In this document: piece after piece, positions 1 to 6,994 of the stretch | Numbering within the stretch: the first letter of the stretch is position 1 | How the letters are laid out: every line of letters starts with the position of its first letter | Assembly (NCBI GenBank): GCA_029939635.1 | Contig: JAOZSN010000045.1 | Span: 1-19,073 of the forward strand | DNA from: Deltaproteobacteria bacterium | Lineage (GTDB): Bacteria; Desulfobacterota; Desulfobulbia; Desulfobulbales; SURF-16 | DNA length: 19,073 nt | Direction of reading: 5' to 3' | Position numbers and translations under genes: made by a program | The notes under the pieces: model-generated | The model's input: the letters and a program-made list of their open reading frames with translations, nothing else | Databases searched by the model: none | What the model was told of the DNA's origin: nothing

Positions 1-500
1 TTTTTAAAAACTATTTTAACGGTGTCTGGATTATGCTCGAGCACCTGCTCGAGTAGCGCCCCGGCCTTGGCGCAGTGGGGTCATTGGAAATCGCTGAAAA
101 TGGCAACAACGACTGGTGCCTCGGCATTACCAAGGAAGGGGCTGCCGGTGTCATCAATTGGCACCACCAGGCTGAAGGTGAGTTCGTCAATTTGTCCGGT
201 TGTTGAGTTGGTGACAAAGATTTTTTCTGGGATGCCTGCAGGTTGAAAGCCGGTGACTGAGAGGCTATCCATACCGGGATTAACCGGGGTTGAACCTATT
301 TTTTTACCCTTAGTGTCAAAGAGCGTGAGAGTGCCTTTGGTGAGGATAAAGAGCTTTTTGCCGTCAAATGTGGGAGCCATATCAAGAATGGCGGATTTGG
401 GTGGCATTACCTGATTACTTTTCCAGTCAACAGCCGCCTGGCTGGTAGTTGCTAGGCAGAAGAGTAGGGTGCATAGAATAAGGCTTTGAAATGGTTTCAT
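1..500 (-). CDS. Exported DsbA/thioredoxin_4-like protein with in-frame UGA read as selenocysteine (partial, 3' end off window)
   Basis: Start chosen at the ATG complementary to 498-500, preceded by a strong AAGGAG ribosome site (about 505-511). Residues 1-22 form a signal peptide ending in TSQA, so the protein should act in the periplasm. An N-terminal region of about 100 residues that I cannot assign is followed by the typical entry to a thioredoxin_4/DsbA fold, GNAEAPVVVAIFSDFQ. The next codon is TGA (81-83). Reading on in the same frame gives PHCAKAGALLEQVLEHNP and DTVKIVFK with no stop to the window edge. In this family the segment is normally FSDFQ-C-P-x-C, so the UGA stands exactly at the first active-site Cys and the motif becomes U140-P-H-C143 (CPHC is the DsbA motif). 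Expected role: thiol-disulfide exchange in the cell envelope. It lies 38 nt downstream of the Fe-S protein gene and is probably co-transcribed with it. The alternative is a nonsense mutation of that Cys codon, but a hairpin just downstream favours recoding. Confidence 0.8.
36..83 (-). promoter_or_regulatory. Candidate bacterial SECIS (selenocysteine insertion) region after the UGA
   Basis: Downstream of the UGA (81-83) the minus-strand RNA can form two adjacent hairpins. The first has a GCGCC/GGCGC stem (69-73 with 56-60) and loop AAGGCCGG. The second has a perfect 7-bp stem, CTCGAGC/GCTCGAG (47-53 with 36-42), and loop AGGU placed 35-38 nt after the UGA. Bacterial SECIS elements are known to lie in the coding region shortly after the UGA, with a G among the first loop bases and a loop roughly 16-37 nt downstream. 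The second hairpin fits this; the first is at the near limit. Folding and SelB binding were not tested. Confidence 0.5.
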
Positions 501-538
501 TATATCTCCTTTGGAAAATTTACGATGAAGTATAAATA

Positions 539-1753
539 TCAATATCTTAGCTGCTGCGCAAGGAAAACGGCAAGGTGCAGCGCAGTGATGTTAGAATTGT
601 GGCGAACCAGGCCCTGTTGCCATTGCAGGAGGCAACCGCTACAGGTTGTGACAACGTATGCTGGTTGTAAGTTCACAATATTTTTTAACAAATTATCATG
701 GATTTTTTTAGAGAGCTCAGGATTTGCCAGGTGAAAGAGCCCGCCCTGACCACAACAGGAGGACCCGCCAGCAGGTTGCACCGGTTTAGTGCCGGTTGCT
801 GCCATAAGAAGTGCTCGCGGTGGAGCCAAGATTGGTTCAGCTCTGTGGAGCAGGTGACAGGGGTCGTGGTAAAAGATGGTTTGGCCCTGTTGCTTAAAGG
901 TGAGATTGTGTTGGCTGAAAAAGGTGGAAAATTCGTTTACCCTGCTGGCAACTTGCTGGGCAAGGTGGAGTTTTTCTGGATCATCTTTAAAAAGTTGGGG
1001 ATAGGAGGTGAGATGGCTCCAGCAGGAGGCACATGAGGTGAGGATGGGGTCATTGTTCTGCGAGAGGATGGTGATGTTTTCCCAGGCCAGTTCCCGGGCC
1101 TGGCTATCATGACCACTGGCGTGGGAGGCTAGGCCGCAGCACCCTAATCCTGTGGGGATATTCAGGGAAATATCACATTTATAAGCCAGAATGGCCATGG
1201 CCTGCGGGATGTCGTGGTAGAGATGGCTGGCCAGGCAGCCGGGATAGTAGGTGAATTTTTGGGAAGCAGAGCCTGACGGCTGCGGTAGTTGATCTATCGC
1301 AGAGTCAGCTAGACCTGGGAGAAGCAGTTCGAGGCGGTGGCGGAGGCCGCTTGCGCTGGGCAATAACTCATGGAGGGTCTGCAGGCTGCGACTGCCTAAT
1401 TTCTGAGCGTTGGGGTGTCGTAGTAGAGATCTTGTTAGGAGTTTTTTGTAGTAGGCTGGTTCCTGGCCGGGTGTCTGAGCCGTTCGGTGCGTACGAATTT
1501 GTGCACTGGGTTCGATACTACGTGGGCAGGCCGTATCGCAGGCTCGGCATTGCAGGCATTTGGCTAGCAGGTCAAAATAATAGGGTGACGAAAACGTCTC
1601 AGCCTGACTAAAGAGATGAAGTTTGCCGCGAGCTGTATGGGACTCACGACCAGTATTCATTGCCACTGGGCAGACCGTGGTACAGGTACCGCATTTGGCA
1701 CATTTTTTTAATGGGTTTGCTGGCAACGTAGCACTATGCTTTTTTTCAGCCAT
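539..1753 (-). CDS. GlcF-like iron-sulfur protein with two 4Fe-4S motifs and two CCG domains
   Basis: A 404-residue cytosolic (Fe-S) protein of the glycolate oxidase GlcF / heterodisulfide reductase D type. Two ferredoxin motifs are visible: C18-x2-C21-x2-C24-x3-C28-P and C66-x2-C69-x2-C72-x3-C76-P. Two cysteine-rich CCG domains follow: YPGC ... GLGCCG ... SCASC, then HDPC ... SSCCG ... TCSGC. Length matches E. coli GlcF (about 407). Such proteins pass electrons from a 2-hydroxyacid dehydrogenase (GlcD-like flavoprotein) or related partner, but no GlcD-like gene lies in the window, so the substrate is unknown; lactate or glycolate is only a family-based guess. The ATG at 1751-1753 has a poor ribosome site. 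It is kept because the first Fe-S motif starts 17 residues later and no better start is evident. It ends in TGA (539-541) after LRY, and the selenoprotein candidate starts 38 nt beyond. Confidence 0.85.
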   Translation of the reverse strand: MAEKKHSATLPANPLKKCAKCGTCTTVCPVAMNTGRESHTARGKLHLFSQAETFSSPYYFDLLAKCLQCRACDTACPRSIEPSAQIRTHRTAQTPGQEPAYYKKLLTRSLLRHPNAQKLGSRSLQTLHELLPSASGLRHRLELLLPGLADSAIDQLPQPSGSASQKFTYYPGCLASHLYHDIPQAMAILAYKCDISLNIPTGLGCCGLASHASGHDSQARELAWENITILSQNNDPILTSCASCWSHLTSYPQLFKDDPEKLHLAQQVASRVNEFSTFFSQHNLTFKQQGQTIFYHDPCHLLHRAEPILAPPRALLMAATGTKPVQPAGGSSCCGQGGLFHLANPELSKKIHDNLLKNIVNLQPAYVVTTCSGCLLQWQQGLVRHNSNITALHLAVFLAQQLRY

Positions 1754-1872
1754 TCGTTAGCCACGTACCTGAGTATGAAAAAATGTGCTCTTTCAGCGAT
1801 CTGAATACTATCGAACTTCAGCCTGTTTGTATGGCAGTTGAAAGCACGAGTTATTTTATTAATAATTACACG

Positions 1873-1953
1873 GGGTTTACGGTTTACAGTTCATGGAGAG
1901 GCTTATTTGCTAAAGATAACATCCTCAAACTGTAAACCGGTAACTGTAAACCG
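1873..1953. repeat. GTTTAC/GTAAAC repeat cluster: direct and inverted 12-mers
   Basis: The 12-mer CGGTTTACAGTT (1880-1891) is perfectly inverted as AACTGTAAACCG at 1928-1939 and again at 1942-1953, so the right arm holds a direct repeat of period 14. A further GGTTTAC lies at 1874-1880. The arms flank 36 nt of ordinary sequence. It fills part of the 287-bp gap between the Fe-S protein gene and prfB. No open reading frame or recognisable terminator T-tract accompanies it. It may be a dispersed intergenic repeat or a regulatory foldback. Confidence 0.75.
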
Positions 1954-2040
1954 CAAACTTTACTCAATAATTTGTTTTAGCTCAGCAGCTCCTGCGGGAG
2001 TAATGTAACTTTAGGACTTTTTGAGGTACCCTTAAGTGTA

Positions 2041-3142
2041 TTAGATATTTTTTTGCCAGAGCAGAAAGGCCTGGATGAATGGATCAAGATCTCCATCCAT
2101 TACTGCATCAATATTACCTGATTCTTGATTGGTACGGTGGTCTTTGACTAATCTGTACGGTTGCATGACATAGGAGCGAATCTGACTGCCCCAGCCAATT
2201 TCTTTTTTTTCACCGCTAATTTCTTCGTGCTGCTCTTTCTGAGCCTCTTTCTCGCGGTCAAAGAGCCTGGCCTTGAGCATTTTCATGGCCATGTCTTTGT
2301 TGCGGTGCTGGGAGCGTTCATTCTGGCATTGGACAACGATATTGGTGGGTATGTGGGTGATGCGGATGGCTGAACTTGTTTTGTTGATGTGCTGGCCACC
2401 AGCACCACTGGCCCGGTAGGTGTCAATGCGTAGATCTTTTTCATTGATATCAATTTCAATATCATCATCAAGCTCTGGAAAAATAAAGACCGAGGCAAAA
2501 GAGGTGTGGCGTCTGCCGCTGGTGTCAAAGGGTGAAATTCGCACCAGGCGGTGAATGCCCATCTCGGAGCGCAGGTAGCCGTAAGCATAGCGACCTTTCA
2601 CCATGATGGTAATACTTTTTACTCCAGCCTCGTCACCGGGGAGCAGGTCAAGGATATCGCTTTTGAATTTGTGTTGTTCGCACCAGCGAATATACATGCG
2701 TTGCAGCATATCAACCCAATCCTGGGCTTCGGTTCCGCCAGCACCGGCATGGATGGTGATCATGGCATTGCTGCTATCATGGTCACCGGAAAACATGCAC
2801 TCCAACTCGAAGGCATCCAGTTTAGCGCTTAGCTCCTTGATGGCCTGAGCTGCCTCTATCTCTGTTTCTTCGTCCTGTTCTTCTTTGGCTAATTCCAGCA
2901 GGATGTCAATATCTTCAGTGGCATCAAAGCATCCCTGCCAGCCATCAATGGGGTCTTGCAGATTACCAATGGCTATCTGTACCTGGCGGGCCTTATTGGC
3001 ATCGTTCCAGAAATCAGGGGCAGTGGTGTCATGTTCCAGCCTTTTTAGTTCTTCCTTTTTGCGATCTAATTCAAAGATGCACCTGTAAGGTAAGGAGTCG
3101 TTGTTTCAGGGCTTGCAGTTTTTGTTGCAGTTCGGCAGACAT
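2041..3142 (-). CDS. prfB: Peptide chain release factor 2 (RF2), expressed by programmed +1 frameshift
   Basis: RF2 terminates translation at UGA and UAA. The gene starts at the ATG complementary to 3140-3142 (MSAELQQKLQALKQRLL). Frame 0 stops at codon 24, TGA (3071-3073), directly after CTT (3074-3076). A +1 slip on CTT-T continues as LELDRKKEELKRLEHD and runs without interruption to TAA at 2041-2043, giving 366 residues, the usual RF2 length. The codon-recognition tripeptide SPF falls at residues 203-205 and the catalytic GGQ at 248-250, matching E. coli numbering within two residues. An AGGTG stimulator sits three bases before CTT, like the internal Shine-Dalgarno of E. coli prfB. This is the known autoregulatory switch: low RF2 favours frameshifting. 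The base after the stop is A (UGAA) instead of the common C. It is a real gene, not a broken one. Confidence 0.97.
3065..3085 (-). promoter_or_regulatory. prfB programmed +1 frameshift site
   Basis: On the minus strand the site reads AGGTG-CAT-CTT-TGA-A. An SD-like AGGTG is spaced 3 nt from the slippery CTT codon, followed by in-frame UGA. This arrangement is the conserved RF2 feedback element. Confidence 0.92.
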
Positions 3143-3207
3143 TTTTTTACTGGTTTGGCAGGGTTGATGGGAGTTACGAAATAAATCGATACGGAGTGAA
3201 CATGCTA

Positions 3208-3236
3208 CCTATACCGAAAGCAGGCTCTTTGGTCAA
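3208..3236 (-). promoter_or_regulatory. Candidate sigma70-type promoter of prfB
   Basis: Minus strand: -35 TTGACC (3231-3236), a 17-bp spacer, and -10 TATAGG (3208-3213). It lies 65 nt upstream of the prfB ATG, the only good hexamer pair seen in that gap. Confidence 0.5.
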
Positions 3237-3324
3237 CGGTGATTACAGTGTTGAGCTAAGGCGGGGTTGTTTTGAGATGTGATCGAATGGGATAAGTTTT
3301 TTGCTAAAGAGTGAATTTGGAGAT

Positions 3325-3371
3325 TTTTTTATGGTCACAGCTCTCGGTGAAATAGCTGTGACCATAAAAAA
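3325..3371. repeat. 18-bp perfect inverted repeat between the OMP gene and prfB
   Basis: Arms 3325-3342 and 3354-3371 are perfectly complementary (core ATGGTCACAGCT / AGCTGTGACCAT, extended by six T:A pairs) around an 11-nt loop. It starts 15 nt after the stop of the outer membrane protein gene. The T-run precedes and the A-run follows the stem on both strands, so neither transcript would have a U-tail. It is therefore not a standard intrinsic terminator, although it could stabilise a 3' end. Confidence 0.75.
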
Positions 3372-3385
3372 TGGTTCAAAGAGGG

Positions 3386-3994
3386 CTAAAAGCGGCCAGA
3401 CATACCCATGGAAATGGCCCAGCCCGAAAGGTCTATGGAAGAGCGGTTCGTGGTCCAACCGCTGTTTATTGACTTGACCTTGGCCTCATCCACGCTGATG
3501 TAATCAAGTGAAGCAATAAAGTAGATTTTTTTCCCCACCGTGAAGTCAATGCCACCTTTGATGCCGCTGCTATTGTCAAAGGTAAGATTAGGCTCAGAAT
3601 TAGACAATGAACTGTCTGAATCCCAATCCATTTCACCAAAGCTAATTAGGCCTATATGGGGACCAAGGTTGACTGGTCCAAGCTTGAAGTGGGCGCCTAC
3701 GTCACCTTGAAGAAAGGAACCATTAAAGGCCGAATTGTAGAGATAGCCAACCCCCACAGTGAAATCATAATGCGCTGGTTTTGTGGCGATACCAAGACCC
3801 ACATTGACCATTGGGTACCAGGAACCAGAGCCATCAATGGTTTCACTATAGCCAGACCGGCTTACACGAAAACCGTCAACATCACTACTGGAAAGAAGTG
3901 ACAGTGGTTTAACGTCAAAAATAAAATTGGTTTCAGCAGATGCTGTTGATGCCATACCTAAAAGTAAGCATGCAGCCATAGTTAGCTTTTTCAT
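3386..3994 (-). CDS. Small outer membrane beta-barrel protein (OmpA/OmpW-like porin fold), function unknown
   Basis: A 202-residue protein starting at the ATG complementary to 3992-3994, with GAGGGTG about 8 nt upstream as ribosome site. Residues 1-20 are a clear signal peptide ending in ASTASA, cut before ETNF. The rest alternates polar and hydrophobic residues in short strands rich in Gly and aromatic residues (for example VNVGLGIATK, YDFTVGVGYLY, VNLGPHIGLISFG, GGIDFTVGKKIYFIASLDYI). It ends in Phe (MSGRF), the usual C-terminal signal for insertion by the BAM complex. Size suits an 8-stranded barrel. No catalytic motif was recognised, so substrate or role cannot be named. It sits alone between lnt and prfB with strong inverted repeats on both sides. 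Confidence 0.7.
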   Translation of the reverse strand: MKKLTMAACLLLGMASTASAETNFIFDVKPLSLLSSSDVDGFRVSRSGYSETIDGSGSWYPMVNVGLGIATKPAHYDFTVGVGYLYNSAFNGSFLQGDVGAHFKLGPVNLGPHIGLISFGEMDWDSDSSLSNSEPNLTFDNSSGIKGGIDFTVGKKIYFIASLDYISVDEAKVKSINSGWTTNRSSIDLSGWAISMGMSGRF

Positions 3995-4033
3995 GTATTT
4001 TCACCCTCAAAGAGTAACTTATTGTGTGTTTCT

Positions 4034-4073
4034 GTAGTCATTAAATAATTAAATATAATTATTTAATGACTAC
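4034..4073. repeat. 17-bp perfect inverted repeat overlapping the lnt stop codon
   Basis: Arms 4034-4050 (GTAGTCATTAAATAATT) and 4057-4073 pair perfectly around a 6-nt AT loop. The right arm contains the lnt TAG (4070-4072). The stem is very AT-rich and no T-tract follows on the minus strand, so a classical terminator is doubtful. It could also be an operator or part of the promoter of the outer membrane protein gene that begins 40 nt later. Confidence 0.75.
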
Positions 4074-5599
4074 TTCTTTGTGTTATTTTTGTCAACTATT
4101 TTAGTTTGCTTGAGTATGATGAGAAAAGTGGCAATAGCACAGAACAGTGGGAAGAAGTAACCGAGGCGAGTAAAAAAGGTCAGCTGTGTGAAGATGGGTA
4201 ATTTGCTGCTGATATGGTCAGCGCTAAATAGCGCTGTCTGCTGGTTCAGTTTGCCGCTGGGCATGACAAAGGCGCTGAAGCCGGTGTTAGCGGCACGAGC
4301 CAGGCTACGGCGATTTTCCACGGCGCGGAATATGGTCATGGCCAGGTGTTGGAGGGGAGCACTGGAACGACCAAACCAGGCATCATTGGTGATATTGGCC
4401 AACAGAGTAGCGCCTTGGTTGGTAGATTGGCGGGCCAGGTCAGGATAAATAGCTTCGACACAGATGAGTACACCTATTTTGATATCTGCCATTAGCAAAG
4501 GTGCAGCAGAGCGACCCTTGGAAAAATCACTCATGCTGTTGACGATGGGCCCAGGTAAGGGGAGGATGGAACGCAACGGGATGTATTCACCAAAAGGGAC
4601 GAGATGGCGTTTGAAGTAGGTGGTGTAGCTCTTCCTTTTTGTAAGAAGCAGAGCGCTATTATACAAATCGTAATTCCCACTCTTATTAATGATAAAGGGA
4701 GCACCAGTAAGGAGGTTGTACTCATTGCTCAGTACGGTGCGTGTCATGACATCGCTTAAAAGTGGGTCAAGGGTTGGGAAAATAGGCAGGGCCGTTTCCG
4801 GCCAGACGACTAATGTTGCTTTTTGTTTCTGCTGGGCCTCTTCGGTTAAGGCAATATGACGGTCAATTGAGTTCAATTTCTCTTCCGGTAGCCATTTGAC
4901 ACTCTGATTAATATTGGCCTGGACAATGGTTGTGCTAAGGGTTGTGCTGGTTTTTTCTTTGGCTTCAATCTGGGGTAAGCGTATAAAACCATAGCCCATG
5001 ACCATAGTGATGAGGAGCAGGGCTAGTCCATGCTGGAGTAGCTGGTCACGACGATTCTCTGTGGTTGATCTCCAGAGGAGCAGGTAGAGCAAGACATTGG
5101 CCTGCATGATGACAAAGGAGAGCAGGTGGTGCCCTCCTAAATCTACGCACTGGATGAGGGGTTTGTATTGGTATTGGCTATAGGCCAGGTCCATCCACGG
5201 AAAACCGCTGAACAGGATGCCACGCAGGTATTCAAGGCTGACCCAGGACAGTGGTGCAAACCAGAGAAGCTGACTGCTTTTGCTAAGGCGTGCCACCAAC
5301 CAGCAAAAAAGGGCAGGGTATATGCTCATGTAGCTGGCTAAGAGCAGAAGGGCGGGCCAGGTGAGATATTTAGGGAGGCCCCCATACTGCTCCATGGAAA
5401 TCACTATCCAGTAAATAGTGAGCAGGTGGTAGCAGGTGAAGAGAGCTAGGCCAAGGAGAAAAGCTTTTTTTGTGGTGACTGTACGACAGAAGTGGATGAG
5501 TGGTACAAAAGCGAGCCAGGCCAACCAGGCCAAACCAGGCTCGGGTGAGGCGAGATAGAGCAGGGTTATGGCCAGTAGAGCAAAGAAAAAGGCAGGCAT
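4070..5599 (-). CDS. lnt: Apolipoprotein N-acyltransferase
   Basis: Lnt adds the third acyl chain to the N-terminal Cys of lipoproteins in the inner membrane. At 509 residues it has the family length (E. coli 512). Residues 1-205 hold about six hydrophobic membrane segments, residues 220-470 a nitrilase/carbon-nitrogen hydrolase domain, and residues 475-500 a last membrane segment. The catalytic triad is visible: Glu268 in VVWPETALP, Lys330 in YFKRHLVPFGEY, and Cys380 in GVLICVEAIYPD. The ATG lies 3 nt after the corC stop, so the genes are co-transcribed and likely translationally linked, as in the corC(ybeX)-lnt arrangement of enterobacteria. Its stop codon is embedded in a perfect inverted repeat. 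Confidence 0.95.
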   Translation of the reverse strand: MPAFFFALLAITLLYLASPEPGLAWLAWLAFVPLIHFCRTVTTKKAFLLGLALFTCYHLLTIYWIVISMEQYGGLPKYLTWPALLLLASYMSIYPALFCWLVARLSKSSQLLWFAPLSWVSLEYLRGILFSGFPWMDLAYSQYQYKPLIQCVDLGGHHLLSFVIMQANVLLYLLLWRSTTENRRDQLLQHGLALLLITMVMGYGFIRLPQIEAKEKTSTTLSTTIVQANINQSVKWLPEEKLNSIDRHIALTEEAQQKQKATLVVWPETALPIFPTLDPLLSDVMTRTVLSNEYNLLTGAPFIINKSGNYDLYNSALLLTKRKSYTTYFKRHLVPFGEYIPLRSILPLPGPIVNSMSDFSKGRSAAPLLMADIKIGVLICVEAIYPDLARQSTNQGATLLANITNDAWFGRSSAPLQHLAMTIFRAVENRRSLARAANTGFSAFVMPSGKLNQQTALFSADHISSKLPIFTQLTFFTRLGYFFPLFCAIATFLIILKQTKIVDKNNTKK

Positions 5600-5602
5600 G
5601 GT

Positions 5603-6451
5603 TTAAGTCAGCACCGGACGATGGATTTTAACGGTGATAATATGGCGTTTGTCTGCGGTCAGGATGGTTATGTTAAGATCTTTGTACGACAGAGTTTCTC
5701 CCTTGTTTGGGATTTTTCCCAGATATTCCAAGATGAAACCACCAATAGATTCATAGGTGCCCTCTGGGAATTTTAGGTCAAAGAAATGTCCCACCTCTTC
5801 AATGTCTACCTTGGCATCAGTAATAAGGGTATGCTCGTCGATAACTTGCCAGGGGTTGTCAGGTTTGTCGGTCTCGTCGATGATTTCACCCACAAGTTCT
5901 TCGAGGATATCTTCCAGGGTGACCAGGCCGCGGGTGGCGCCAAACTCATCTGTAACAATGGCCATGTGGGTGCCATTGGCCTGGAAATTTTGAAGAAGAG
6001 TCATGATTTTATCATTGCCACGTACAAAAAAAATGGGGCTCAGTTGAGATGCCACCGAGCTAGAGGGTTGATTATCAGTATCTTCTGCACAATTTAGCAG
6101 GTTCTTGGCATGGATAAATCCCTTGATCTGGTCTGGAGACTCATTATAAATTGGGATGCGGGAAAAACCGTGTTGTTTAATGAGCTTAATAATGTCCTTT
6201 GGGTTGGCATCAAGGGGGGCATGGATAATCTCGGTGGAGGGGGTCATAATCTCTTTAATTGAGGTGTCGCGAAATTCAAAAATTGAGGAAAGCATCTCCC
6301 CTTCACGACTGCTGATGAGCCCTTGTTCTTCGCCTTCTTCAATCAGTTCCTGGATTTCAATCTCTAGTTCTTCGGTGGAGTCAGGCGTGGCTGAAAACCC
6401 GAGGTTATTGAGGAAACGGCGGAGGAGGGACGGTTTGGCTGGTTGTTCCAT
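5603..6451 (-). CDS. corC: CorC/YbeX-like protein with CBS pair and transporter-associated domain
   Basis: A 282-residue cytosolic protein of the CorC/HlyC family without the DUF21 membrane domain. Residues about 60-185 hold two CBS motifs (REGEMLSSIFEFRDTSIKEIMTP precedes the first; MAIVTDEFGATRGLVTLEDILEELVGEI is typical of the second). Residues about 200-280 form the CorC_HlyC transporter-associated domain (DAKVDIEEVGHFFDL, YESIGGFILEYLGKIP). The family is linked to magnesium/cobalt efflux and, for YbeX, to ribosome maturation; the exact role here is unknown. The older label hemolysin is historical. It is first gene of the corC-lnt pair. The ATG at 6449-6451 has no strong ribosome site. 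Confidence 0.9.
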   Translation of the reverse strand: MEQPAKPSLLRRFLNNLGFSATPDSTEELEIEIQELIEEGEEQGLISSREGEMLSSIFEFRDTSIKEIMTPSTEIIHAPLDANPKDIIKLIKQHGFSRIPIYNESPDQIKGFIHAKNLLNCAEDTDNQPSSSVASQLSPIFFVRGNDKIMTLLQNFQANGTHMAIVTDEFGATRGLVTLEDILEELVGEIIDETDKPDNPWQVIDEHTLITDAKVDIEEVGHFFDLKFPEGTYESIGGFILEYLGKIPNKGETLSYKDLNITILTADKRHIITVKIHRPVLT

Positions 6452-6545
6452 TGGTAAGGGAGTGGCTGGTGGTGGAATATTGCTGTTTTATCTGTAGGGC
6501 ACTCTTTTAACTGCCCGTCTGTAAGGTGGTAACTTTTCGTGTAAA

Positions 6546-6573
6546 AGTATATATTGGAAAAAAACTATTGAAA
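6546..6573 (-). promoter_or_regulatory. Weak candidate promoter for corC-lnt
   Basis: Minus strand: -10 TATACT (6546-6551), 16-bp spacer, and a poor -35 TTTCAA (6568-6573), about 95 nt upstream of corC. The rest of 6452-6576 shows no gene. The element at 6577 abuts this promoter. Confidence 0.3.
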
Positions 6574-6576
6574 CTA

Positions 6577-6732
6577 TAGTTAGTACCTGTCCAGAAATGG
6601 CTCTTTTGCCCGATCTCTGCGTCACAGTAAAAATGAAAAATGCTCACATGTCACTAATATGCTGCGCTTTTTAATTTTTATTGTTCCTTGATCTCGAACA
6701 AAATGACCTATTTCTGGACAGACACTAGTTAG
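6577..6732. mobile_element. MITE-like foldback element with flanking direct repeats
   Basis: The ends CTGTCCAGAAAT (6587-6598) and ATTTCTGGACAG (6710-6721) are perfect 12-bp inverted repeats. Beyond them the arms keep pairing imperfectly (GTACCTGTCC versus GTGTCTGTCC at the tips; CTCTTTTGCCCGATCTC versus GTCATTTTGTTCGAGATC; then CAGTAAAAATGAAAAA versus CAATAAAAATTAAAAA), so the whole 143-bp unit is one long foldback. TAGTTAG flanks both sides (6577-6583 and 6726-6732), the expected target duplication. There is no coding capacity, so it would depend on a transposase elsewhere. The family is not identified. Confidence 0.75.
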
Positions 6733-6812
6733 CCATGAGTGATAATATATATTCATATAATGTAAATTATATAAAAAGGGTGTAGGTAAAAAGCCAGTAG
6801 TTTATAAAAAAA

Positions 6813-6841
6813 TTGACGGATTTTAGCTAAAAGTGTATACA
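6813..6841 (+). promoter_or_regulatory. Strong sigma70-type promoter for the carboxylase operon
   Basis: -35 TTGACG (6813-6818), exact 17-bp spacer, -10 TATACA (6836-6841). It lies in the AT-rich 262-bp gap between the MITE-like element and the biotin carboxylase, leaving a leader of roughly 145 nt. No riboswitch fold was recognised in the leader. Confidence 0.6.
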
Positions 6842-6994
6842 AATTTTCTTTACTATTCAGAGGTTATTTTATACCTTGTCTTCCCATTAACGCTTTGAAA
6901 AAATAAGCACATTCACAATAATACCGGGACCTTTATCGTCCGTATTGCCATCATTATCGTTTACTAGTTACCTTCATTTTCCCCAGAGGATATT

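Noticed and set aside
539..541. TGA at the end of the GlcF-like gene as a second selenocysteine codon
   Set aside because: Reading through gives sequence unlike the family and runs into the ribosome site of the next gene; the protein is already full length.
3071..3073. In-frame TGA in prfB as evidence of a pseudogene
   Set aside because: It sits at the conserved CTT-TGA frameshift site with an SD-like stimulator, and the +1 frame continues with fully conserved RF2 sequence.
3331..3365. Intrinsic terminator for the outer membrane protein gene
   Set aside because: A strong stem is present, but an A-run and not a U-run follows it in the transcript on either strand.
3656..3901. 81-residue plus-strand open frame inside the outer membrane protein gene
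   Set aside because: It is antisense to a well-supported signal-peptide barrel protein and shows no family features.
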